Of a stretch of DNA of 64,000 nucleotides, positions 1 through 10,500 are shown in pieces. The notes under the pieces were generated by a model. That model was not told the origin of the DNA. It saw nothing but the letters and a program-made list of their open reading frames with translations, and ran no database searches. Positions within the stretch are counted from its first letter, which is position 1. Each line of letters begins with the position of its first letter. The translations under genes were made by a program, and so were the position numbers. Source of the DNA: Asterochloris sp. CNOR1 (taxonomy: Eukaryota > Chlorophyta > Trebouxiophyceae > Trebouxiales > Trebouxiaceae). Where the stretch lies: NCBI GenBank assembly GCA_963969365.1, contig OZ017763.1, forward strand, positions 310,001-374,000, given 5' to 3'.

Positions 1-2794
1 GACATGCTGTAATTTTGGACAGATTGGGGGAGCGGTGGACCAGCATTGGGACTTGTGGGGTGAGCGGCCCACAGGGGGAATGGAGCCAAGAAGCGCCAGA
101 GAGAGTGCAGGGAAGCCCTCCGGGAGAAGCAGGCCAGAGCAGGCGGGTAGCACTGCAGCACGTCTACACATGATGTGGAGTTGGTAGGAATGCACCTGAG
201 CAGTTGCAAGTTTGAGAGGGACCCAGTGAGCACCATTGCAGGCCTTTACTTGTGAGGCTGCGGCCAGACATGGGCAACCCGACAACTGCTCTGGGGCGGC
301 TCGGCGCAACACAGCACCAGTCTGCATCTGGCCAGCCTGTTGCTGCCAGTACATGCATGCATTGCAGGATGAGCGTGACTGGACCAAGGACAGCCGGCAA
401 ACAGCTGGGGAAGCACCAACACATGCATCAGCATTTACACCTTGCCCTTCTCCCCGCTGACGTAGCTCATCATCAGATCCTCAGGCCGGGCATCTGCCTC
501 CAGGTCCTCTACATCCTCCAGAGCAGCCTGCGGGGCAGAAGCATGTGAGGTATCCAGCCAAGGGAGTCACATTGATGAAAGTGACCAGCTCTCATATATC
601 AGTCATGTCCTCCAGGGCACCCTGGAGGCCAACAGGGACACTGTGAATGCGAAAGCTGCTGGACCCACACTAAGAGGAGTTGTCGTCTGCAGGTCCTCAA
701 GGATAGTTGGCAATAGCAATTCATGTGAGTTGCACAGCTGATGCTAGCATGAGCATGGTCACATATGCAAGGAGCTCCTTGAGGACCTGCATGCAATCAC
801 AGGTGTCTGGCCCCTGTGATAGATGATCCCTGTGAAGGGCACCCATGCAGTGTAGCGGTAAAACATTGCACTGAACCTGCTGGTTGACCTAGTGCACTTG
901 GGCACAGAAATCAGCAGGCAACAAGGCAGGAGCCACCCTTGACATTCTCTTCGCATACTTGATGCATGGGAAGCGCAGGCCTCACATGCACGAAGATCCC
1001 AGCCTCTGGGCAGCCGCAGCGTCCCCAGCTCGGCCTAAAACCCACATCCTGGTCTTCTAGTGCGGCACAGTTTCTGTAAAGACATCCCCATGCCTTGCTC
1101 TGCGCCTCATAAACTTTGGATTTCATTGCCGCCCTTAGGGTGCCAGTGCAATGCAGGGCGGTGCTGAGGCCTCACAGTGCTTTGGGCAGCTGCACTCTGT
1201 CCAGCTTGGCCTTGCCCTTTCTTTGTGCAGTGTAGTCCTCATCTGCAAGGGCCCTAGAGAGGGTCATCTAGCTCACCTTGGCCTTGCTCTGTGCCTCCTC
1301 GGCCCTGTCCGTCGTCGTTTTGAGGTAATACTTGATGACCTCCTCCAGGGATTGCACATTGACCTGCAGTCACATGGTTTCAAATCAGCAGATGTCTCTT
1401 GCCGCTGGCTGGTGAACCTGTGTGGCGGGTCCACAACCTGAGTCACCGACGTCCAGGGCTGCACCAATGTCTGTGAGAAGCAAGCCCAGGCAGCGCTGCA
1501 GCAGGCCTCAGGCTGCTTGCACTACTCAAGCCAAACGCGAGCTCAAGGCAAGCGCAATACCCCGGCATTGTCAGGGTGCACATGCCTGTGGACAGTTGCA
1601 GCCAGGGGATCAGCATGATGGCAGTGGACTTAGGGACAGTGGTATCCATTCAATTGCTGGATGTCGTGCAGGACGGGATGCAGCCAAGCTGCCGCCTATG
1701 GCCACTGGGTTGGCTGCCTCTGCAGCCTTGGAGATGCACAGCAGCGCCCATCTCACATGCACAGCCTCAGGCTAAGTGGCTAGCTTTGAAGCCTGCACCC
1801 TTTCTGACAACAGGAAGTGACTGAACTGAGTGCTTTAGAGGCGCACCTGTTGGCAGATGTTACGATAGTGGATGAGCCCATCTTTGGCATGGCGCCCCTT
1901 CTTCAGCTCAATGCACAGGTCCACATACTTGAACATGATCTGCTCCAGCACCTGCACAGGCAGCCAGACAGGACTAAGCACAGCAACTGCAGCCTGCGCA
2001 GCAAGTTCTTGCCTGGGTGGCGCTGCGTATCCACAAGCACTATGCTCTGGATGTCAGGACATGATAGTCGAGCAGGGGGGAGACTAATGACCATGGAGGT
2101 GGCGCTTCAAGAGTTGCAAAGAGGCTGATGCTGGGAGCATCGCATACCAGGCGGCTAATGCACTCTCAGCAGGCATGCCGCACTGCAGCAGGACTCAGCG
2201 CTGGAGCCTCAGCAACGTAGTCTGATCACAGCAAACTGTGCAGAGCCAGCACCCGGCTGGTTTCTGCCATGTCACTACCTCCTGCCCTTCCCTGAAATCC
2301 GCAACCTCACTGCGATGCCTCCACTCTGTAAGCAGATTGCCGCAGACAGGCCGGACAGCCTGCCCATCTGGCGCGTGCTGAAACTTTCCAAAGTTGCAGG
2401 CAGCACCTTCAACTTCTCAGACAGTGACTGCTGTAGCAGCACCTGCACCCTGGTGCTGTTGGCCGCACAGCCTACAGAAGCTGCAGCGTGGCTGCCAATA
2501 CCAGCAGCAATGCCTGAGGGTCAGCTCTGCTGCTTCACCAGGTGTGCAGATCCTGCATCACTGCTGCCAGTGCTGGGGTCATACTGGTCAGGCTAGCAGC
2601 AGTAGCTCACACTTGATGAGTGCTGGCTACAAGCAACATACCTTCTGCCAGGTGCGGTAGCGCTTGCTGGTGATAACATCGTGCAGCGTCTGCAGCGCCG
2701 CATTCTTCTGACCCACTTGCAGCAGCTCATCAGAGCGCTTGAGGGCGCCCTCAGGCTTCAGAAAGTGCCCTCCAGAGCGTATGAATCGCGCCAT
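1..2794 (-). CDS. eIF3a: eIF3 subunit a, N-terminal part (runs off left edge)
   Basis: Translation initiation factor eIF3a, the scaffold subunit of the eIF3 complex on the 40S ribosome. Four minus-strand exons join in phase 0: 2794-2642, 1951-1847, 1363-1277 and 527-441, giving the first 144 residues. Exon 1 starts at ATG 2794-2792 with [20 protein letters not shown] and contains the family hallmark [15 protein letters not shown]. Exon 2 reads [13 protein letters not shown] and ends HYRNICQQ; exon 3 has [14 protein letters not shown]; exon 4 has [20 protein letters not shown]. Order and spacing match plant and animal eIF3a without gaps. The next exon was not found in 1-440, which is probably intron, and the rest lies outside the window. 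It is divergent from UBE2S. Confidence 0.95.
1083..1232 (-). repeat. Partial copies of eIF3a exon 3 end
   Basis: Downstream of the exon ending at 1277, the sequences near 1198-1232 and 1083-1115 resemble the exon's 3' end on the minus strand. One copy still reads YEAQSKAWG against EEAQSKAK in the exon. Similarity is moderate and judged by eye. Confidence 0.45.
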
Positions 2795-3575
2795 ACTGAC
2801 GCTCTTGCGGCCTGCAGCCGCGACAGAAGTGGTGGTAGAACAGCAGCTGAAGCACACGGTCATGAAATGCCTGCCTTGCGCTTGGCCATTGGCTTGGCAA
2901 AGCAGACATGCATGCAGATCAGTTGCCAGTGCCATGGCGCCGTGACCTGATGGCTAATCTGTGTTGGCAGCTAGGAAAGGTTGCAATCAGGCAGCCCTCC
3001 TCCGATCCAAATGCAGGTTCTCACCTGCAAGCTAAACTCCTGGGACCGCAGCAGTGGGCGGCTGCAGGCTGGTAATCTACTGAGCTGTCAGCGTGCACCC
3101 GGTTCCCCTCCAGCTCCTCTGGATCCGCCTGTCAGGCTGCGCCCAGAAGAGTTGCGACGCGAGAGGTTATCCATTTTCCTTCCACCAAGTTCCATCGAAA
3201 GCCTGAACCACATTGCTGTGGGGGACGTTCAGGGCTGCATGCAGACCTGAGACTGTAGGTTCCCTTTTGAGTGCCTTTTATTGCTGGTCACCCTGTGAGA
3301 GGTGCCGTTGGTGAAATCGACGTCTTCCTGCACCAAATAGCCCATGGCAAGCCTCCTGGATGAACAGGATACGTCTGACAGTGCCCTGCTGCGGTAGCAT
3401 CGCTGCTCTGCGCAATGCAGTATCGTGATTGCGTGCTGAGCAGTTGTCACATGTCAGATGGCATGTAGGAGGTGCCATTGCACCCCTTGGGAAAGTTGAT
3501 TACCACTGACCAGCAAGTTGCCCCTTCTGTGCATGAGACAGGTACCTGGTCAATGCTTACCTGCCAGTCTGCCAC
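2795..3575. promoter_or_regulatory. Shared upstream region of divergent eIF3a and UBE2S
   Basis: About 780 bp separate the start codons of eIF3a (minus) and UBE2S (plus). No convincing coding exon was seen. It must hold both 5' UTRs and promoters, so a bidirectional promoter is likely, though no TATA box or other defined element was recognised. A non-coding first exon of either gene could also lie here. Confidence 0.5.
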
Positions 3576-6095
3576 ATGCTGCAGGGATTAGACCACCTGC
3601 CTGCTGGGAGCATAAAGAAGCTTGCCCGCGAGCTGAAGGACCTCCAGGACAAGCCTGAGGAAGGCATCAAAGTAAGCCCACTGGACTGCAAGCCTTTCAC
3701 CAGCTGTCAGCCCTGCAGCAAACTTTGCTGTTGCTGGCAAGGCGCTGCCTGACCAGGGCAGCCAGCGGTGTTGCATCAGTCCTTCGCACAAGGCTCAGTA
3801 CTGAGTGGCTGAGCAAAAAAGGCAGTTGCGGTCACATCTGTTGGGGCAGTGTAAAAGCATATGTGCCTGCTCTGGAGCCGGCTGTGCACTCTACAGGGAC
3901 GCCACTGCATATTGGCGCCTCCAACTCAGCATTTGTAAATGCACAGCAGGCTGCATGTGCTGCCCACCACCTTGCCAGCTGCCGGTACACATGTGTTTGC
4001 CCGTGACCTGCAATTGGGGGCCCTGGCTCGGGAGTTGGGCCAGGCAGCAGTGCTCCAATCTACCTCCAGCCTTGGCCACTCCTGCTGCCAGTCCAGCTGT
4101 ATCACAGCAGCTCCAGGGAATTAGGGTGATGCAACTGAAAGGGCCGCTGGCCTCTTGCAGGTCCATGTGAGCGAGGAGAACATTGCAGACGTCCAGGCAG
4201 AGTATGAAGGGCCAGGTAAAGCATATGGCAGCACAACTTGACGCCGTTTTGAATTTGCAGCAGAGGCAGTGGCTGGCAGCAAATTGATTTGCTTGTGCCG
4301 GAACCTCCTGATGCCTAGGCAGGATTGCCGTCTGCCTGGGTAGGGTTGCTGCTCTGATGGGGCTGTGGCGGCAGCACTGCGCTGCCGCTCGCGTGCTGCA
4401 TTGCTGCACTTGCCCCACGTCCATCGACACGGCGTGCTTCCCTGGCTGGCAGCGCCCTGCACTGCTGCCGCCCACTCGCTGCGCTGTTGCCCATGGCGCT
4501 GGTAACACGCTGCAAAACCCCTGTCTGCAGCTGGGACGCCCTATGAGAGTGGCCACTTCCGCATGAAGCTGTTGTTTGGGCAGGACTTCCCCAACTCTCC
4601 CCCCAAAGGTGTGGCCTTTCTCACCTCTGTGCCTGTCCCTGCAGTCTGCCCAGACTATGTGGTCCGTTGCTGCGGCCTGCAAGGGCTGGACTCACAGCTT
4701 GTGCAAGCCGCGAGCGTGAGACCTGGCTGCTCGACAGTGAACAGCGTTGCCAGTCAGTCAGTTGCCTTGTTACAGCTGGGAGCTGTGTCCGCTGAACAGA
4801 CGTGTGATGGCAGAGTATATCAAGACGTCTGTGGCCGCCTGGTGTGCACCCTGTCACTACACTGTACCAGACTAGGATGTTGTCCCCGTTGTTCGAGTCT
4901 GCCACCTGGCATCAACATGTTCTGCGCCTGCAGGCTACTTCCTCACCAAGATCTTCCATCCCAACGTGTCCAAGGCTGGCGAGATCTGCGTCAATGTGTT
5001 GAAACGGGACTGGAAGCCAGACCTGGGGCTGAGGCACATCCTGGTTATCATCAGGTCAGCACGTCAGGACTGATCAGCCATCCCTGGACTTGCGGTGGGG
5101 TGGTGCAGTACCACATGTGGCAGCGTGCTAAGGAGCCCTGCTGTGTGGCCGTCATGTGGGGCAACCAGGGAGGACATGTGCTGCAAGTTTACTGCGACTT
5201 ACAGTAAGCTGGGAGCGTGCTGTGCTGACAGTCAGCAGCTGAGGCCACCTGGTGTCGTGCTGGCTGCCGCAGCCGTCTCCTGTGTCTGGCATGCCAGCTT
5301 CAAACCTCTGCTCATGGAAGGCCCCTCAGCTGCGCACCTGTGCTAGCACCCTCTGAATGGCATTACTGGCCTCGCGCACAGGTGCCTGCTGATTGAGCCC
5401 TTCCCCGAGTCGGCCCTAAATGAGGAGGCAGGCAAGCTGCTGTTGGAGGACTATGAGGGCTATGCAAAGCATGCGCGCCTCATGACGTCCATCCACGCCC
5501 AGCCAGCCAAACGGTGAGCCTGGTGATTACATTATCAATATTCACCTGCTGTGTTGAGCATCAGGGGCTGTCAAGGAAGCATGCTGCCTGCTGCAAGGCG
5601 CAAGCGGTGTGCCCCAGGAGGCCAGCATCCTTACAATGTCACATGACAGAGAGTCAGCTGCTGACATGTTGTGATGTTTGGTGGACATGGGCCTCGACTG
5701 CACTTTGGTGAGAGCTGCTCAAGCATGGTCTCCCAACCAGTTGCTACCTGTTTTGGGGCTGTGAGCAAGCCCGCACTGTGACTGGCCACGCGAGGTGGCA
5801 CCCCACAGCCGCAAGTGCTCATCCATACACTTATCATTAGCATGCCATGTCAGCTTGGTCTGCACTCACGGGACGCACCAGCAACCCCCAGTGTGCATGC
5901 TACTGCAGGCCAATGCCCTTGACAGCGTCTGGTGGTGCAAATGCTGTGAACAGCTCAACAGGGGATGTAGCAGTGGCCTCGTCAGCAGCAGCTGCTCATG
6001 CTACCATGCCCAGCGTCATAAAGGCAAAGCCTGGCACCGAGAAGCTCAAGACAGCGGCAGCTGTGGCAAAGAAACGCGGCCTCAAGCGGCTGTAG
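3576..6095 (+). CDS. UBE2S: Ubiquitin-conjugating enzyme E2 S (UBC22-type)
   Basis: E2 enzyme that extends ubiquitin chains for the anaphase-promoting complex in animals; the plant orthologue is UBC22. Exons 3576-3671, 4161-4215, 4531-4608, 4934-5054, 5382-5513 and 5909-6095 join with consistent phases to 222 residues, the same length as human UBE2S. The UBC fold runs to about residue 160: [20 protein letters not shown], then [11 protein letters not shown] and [12 protein letters not shown] with the catalytic Cys at residue 95, then [20 protein letters not shown]. The tail is Ala/Lys-rich and ends KKRGLKRL, like the C-terminal peptide that docks human UBE2S on the APC/C. The start [11 protein letters not shown] is the first in-frame ATG, but its CAG at 3582-3584 could instead be an acceptor for an upstream exon. 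Confidence 0.95.
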
Positions 6096-7581
6096 CAGCC
6101 CACGGGTGCAGGAGCGACAGAAGCGGCAGGCAACCAGAGCGCCAGACACCTATAGGTCAACCCCCCTCCCAGCCTGGTCTTGAAACAACACACTGCACAC
6201 TGCAAGCTGGGGGCTGCCCAAGCACCACCTTGCTTGCTGCTGCCCTTCTATCTATCTGGCGACACTGCTGCCTGGATTCTGCAAGAACGAATCCGCACTC
6301 CCCTCGCTCTCCCCTTTGCCTAGTTGGCTGGTATTGATGAAGCACATGCGCTGAGCGCAGCCACCAGCACATCACTCTGCTCGTTGCACCCCTTTAAGAC
6401 TCAGAGCACACCCTTGAGGTCAGACATCCTGGGGAGAAGCTCATGGTTCACATCCAAGCTTATGCCACCCTCTGTGGAGGCTGTTGGTGACCAATGTTGA
6501 TGTGCTGTGCACCCTGACACAGGTTGAAAATGTGGGCTCAGCAGGAGGGGGCTTCAATTGCTTGCCTTGCTCCAGCCCTTATGAGCAGAGCTCTTCTGTC
6601 CCATGAGCCCCTGATGGGTGAGCAATTGGCAAGGACCAGCTGGAACCACAGGAAGGCAAGGACCAGCTGGCACCACAGGAGGGCAAAGACCAGGTGACAC
6701 AGAAGGCATTGCACAGCCACGCCCCCAAGTGGCACCTGCTGACAAAGCCAAGCCCACTGATGAGATAGAGTCATTTGTGCTCAGCCCTTGTTTCTAAAAC
6801 TGGCGTTCATGCTCCCTGAATTCATGAGCGCACTGCTGGGCTGGTAGAGCCAATTCACTGTTCAAGGAAACTAATTCACTCAGCAACCTGCATGGCCACA
6901 AGGCTGCAGTCTGGGCCAGAGTGCATGCACTCTGGCAGAATACAGCCAATGAAGACTCCACAAGGAGCGCCTCCCTGTGCACAGACACTGTGGACTGCAT
7001 TGCAGCAGAAGCTCACAAGGTGGAAGATATGTGCATGTACATGGTGGCTCTCATCACACAAGGCAGGCACATTGCGTACATCATCCTTATCAAGCAGACT
7101 TTTGCGGCATGCCAGCTTGCCGAGCTGCTTTCCCTCCTCCTTTGGTCTGTGGCTGCAGCACGCGAGGTTAACTGCCTTGCATTGCATGAAGCCACATTCG
7201 ATACCCTGTGGAGCCTGGTGCTGTGTCAGCTGTGCGGCTCCGATGCTCTGCTCCAGCGACACAAGTTATCGGCTCCTGAGCGCATCCATTGGCAGCAGCT
7301 TCACCATTCTGCAAACTCGGTCTCAGGCCCAGCCTGCCGAGACTATATATTGACTGGTCAAGGTGACTTCACATCAGAACGTGATAGAGGCTGCAGGCAC
7401 ATTCATGACTTCCGCTGAGAGAGCTGACATAGACGTCAAGCTGGAGGCTCGCTTTAGACTGCGCCAGACTGCACAGGAGGTGACCCCATGGGCCTGAGAA
7501 TACTGGAGCCTTGACGCTGCCAGTCCATGCTGCTGCATGGGTGTCAATGCAATGTGCATTTCCCGCAGCTGACAGGCGCAA
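6096..7581. other. Intergenic region UBE2S to TPR gene
   Basis: Holds the UBE2S 3' region and the upstream part of the TPR gene. A short minisatellite lies at 6628-6706. An open frame of 165 codons at 6921-7418 (plus) has mixed, protein-like composition but no recognisable domain. It may be chance, or an upstream exon of the TPR gene. Nothing else is supported. Confidence 0.4.
6628..6706. repeat. 27-bp tandem repeat, about 2.9 copies
   Basis: Two near-identical 27-bp units (6628-6654, 6655-6681) plus a diverged third share the core GGCAAGGACCAGCTGG. In one plus frame they read as GKDQLEPQE followed by GKDQLAPQE and GKDQ, ending at a GTGAC donor-like site, so they could lie in an unrecognised exon. 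Confidence 0.75.
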
Positions 7582-10500
7582 ATGCTCATGCTCAGTACTT
7601 GTGCCATGCAGCACCAGCGGCGCGCCGATGATGCAAAGAAGGCGGGGCAATTGGAGAGGGCAATGGCCCTCTACAAGAAGGTCGCCGAGATGTGGCCAAC
7701 TGCTGGGACATTCCTTGACTGCGCCCAGTGTGCAGAGATCCAGAACGACCACGTGGCAGTGGTGAGTCTGCCGCACCACAGTCCTGATGTGAAAGCACAC
7801 TTGGTACACCTGCAAAGAGCTTGAAGGCCTGTTATGATGCCAGCAATGCCTGCACCATTGGCATGGATAATCATCATCTGGCAGAACTTTCTCCTGCACA
7901 GCCTGGAGTTGCTGCATCTGTCAGGGCAATGCATGCACCCCAGGCCTTGCCCTGGTGCGGCCTGGGCTCTTGTTGGCAAATCATCCCACCTGCATAATGC
8001 TGCCGTCACAGAGCTGATTTCATGTGCCCTGCCTGCAAAGCAATGGGTGACTGTACTCCGCCTTGGGGGTGGCAGGCTGGTATCTGTCTGTTCTGTGCAC
8101 AGCTTGAGCTGACATGGGTCTCCTGCCTGGCTGCTTGGGGTTGGGTCAGCCAGAGCAGGAGCTGGGCTGAGGCTTGGGCCCGTCCGCCAGCCAGGCATTC
8201 TGCTTTTGTCTGACTCTTCGTCTCTACATCTACTACAACACCAGCTTCAAGTGAGAGACATCTAGTGACTGTCATCTGTGCACGGTGCTCTTTCGTGCAC
8301 TTGCACAGCATTGCTGTTGTACAGTTGCACCATAGCTGGGCTGGTGTCTGCCAAGTAGCATGGGGGACGGTACGCAGAGGCTGCACAACATGCTGATGTT
8401 CCTGTAAGGTAAAGAGAGGGGATGGGAAGGAGAGGAGCGGCGGCGCCCAATGTAAAAGAGTCCAGGGAGCATGGTGCTCTTACAAACAGGGCATGGAAAG
8501 AATGCCAGCAATCACCAACAATTTTGCAAAATAGCCGTGACATATTGTATGCTCTGCAGGAGCACCGCCGACAGTCTTATCACTCCACCTGGCTGGACAG
8601 CAATCTCAGAGTGCTATCTGCTTCCAGGTGAAGCACGCCTCTGGAGTCCTGCAGCAGCAGCGCGGTCATGAGGGTGCACTCCTCCTGCGTGTTGGAGCCT
8701 TGCATGCGATCGGAGACACGCTGGGTGCTGCCAGCGACCTGAGGGCCAGCAAGGTGGACCACACCACGGAGCTGGAGGTCGTGGACCATCAGATCTCCCT
8801 GGCACGGCAGAAGGTGTGCACTTGTACCTTGGTGTTGCCGCCTACCTTGAGGGTTGGGCCTGTCTTGCAATGGGAGACCTGCTGGACGCCAGTGATCTTA
8901 GAGCTTGCAAGGCGCCAGACCGCAGGCAGCTCCACAGGCAACAGTCTCCTGAATGCCCTGGCACCGCAAGGTGAGAGCTTTGGACTTCCATGTAGCTACC
9001 TGCATGGAGTGTGACTGCACCATCATGGCTGGGCTTTGTTGTTATGGCCCTGTGCTGGGGCCTGGCCAACACATTGGCGGAAAGCGCCATGAAGGCAGTG
9101 GCAGTGCTGCATCTTTGACAGAGTTTCCTGTGGAGGGTGTTGCTGTGGCGCTTTACAGTCCCAGTCTGATCTAAATGTTAACCTGCTGCATGCTCAGACA
9201 AGGTCAAGGGTGTCAGACAATCCAAGAAGCTTTTGGTGCTGGAGAAGGCGCACGGGCATAGACAAGGCAAGGGGCTGCTGTGGCACCAGTGCAGCCTGGC
9301 GCTGAAGGGGACACGCTCAGGCTACGCGCAGCATGTGCTTGGGCACTGCCATGTGACCGCAGCTTGTGATCCAGGAGGAAAGGCTCAGGCTACCAACAGA
9401 ATGTGAAGAACGAGGCTGATGTCTGCTAGCTCAACAATGCAGCTTCTGGTGCAGGGGGCCATGCTCAGGCTGCCTAGGGCTTGTGTGACAATGAAGCAAA
9501 TGGCTGCCATCTCACCAATGCACATTGCGGTGCAGGAGCAGCTTCAGACGCAGCTCGAGGAGACACTGCAGCTGACGGCACAGCTCAGGGCGCAGCGCCA
9601 AGGGCTGGCCTTGGTCTCAGCCGCTCCACAGGCCAAGGTGGAAGCCAAGAAGATTGTGACACTGGGTGAGCTGACAGATGACTGTGAATTGTAGTCGTAG
9701 ATTCTGTATATCATATATCTTGAGTTGCCCATGCATCTGTGAGTTGTGATGGCAGCACAGGGTGGATTGTGGAAGCTGAGGCGGGCTACATTCTGCCAGG
9801 CTAAGATCCTCACCATGCTGTGGCATGTGCACACAGTCCCCATTCAAGAGAACCTCAACAGGCAGGTGGCGGTCCTGCTGGCTTTCTATGTGGCTTGCCG
9901 CAGCACAACTCAGAGTACCCACCGATAGCAGGCCCAGATCCCTGGCGAGCGGCTGCAGGTAAGAGCAGTGCATGCACCTGCAGCATCAGCATTGCCGCCT
10001 GCAGCTCATCGGCGACGCACGCAGACAGCTGAGCTCTTGCATCGAGACCCTTTTTAGAGAGGGAGGTGGCTCGTACTGCACATCAGAGCCCGTCAGTCTC
10101 TCCTTGGCCTCGGATTGAAGTGGAACCGGGGTGAAGGGCAACTGGGCCATTGCCTTGAGAGCTTGCTTCTACCTTGGCTGCACACCCCATGCCTGCAAAG
10201 TGGCTCAGCCGCTGCCTCAGGAGCTTCTCCTTTCCACTGTTTCACACTTTGTACCTGCAGAGTAGCCCCACCACTACCCCAGGAGTTTTCCTCTGCTGCA
10301 CACCCCTTGCTCGCACCTTGGATGAGGGTCGAGGCCGCCAACACTGCAGTGGCAGGAGTATGCTCTGCGCAGATGCAGCTCATCCTTGCTTCTCAGAAGC
10401 CTGCTCTTACCTCTGCTGCACGTCCCTTGCCTGCAGATCAGATGAGGGTCAAGGGAGTCAAGATTGCGGTGGCAGGGGCGCGCGCTCTCAAGTGCTGGTC

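Noticed and set aside
3891-4682. 263-codon minus-strand frame
   Set aside because: It lies across UBE2S introns and exons and has no domain, no splice logic and biased composition.
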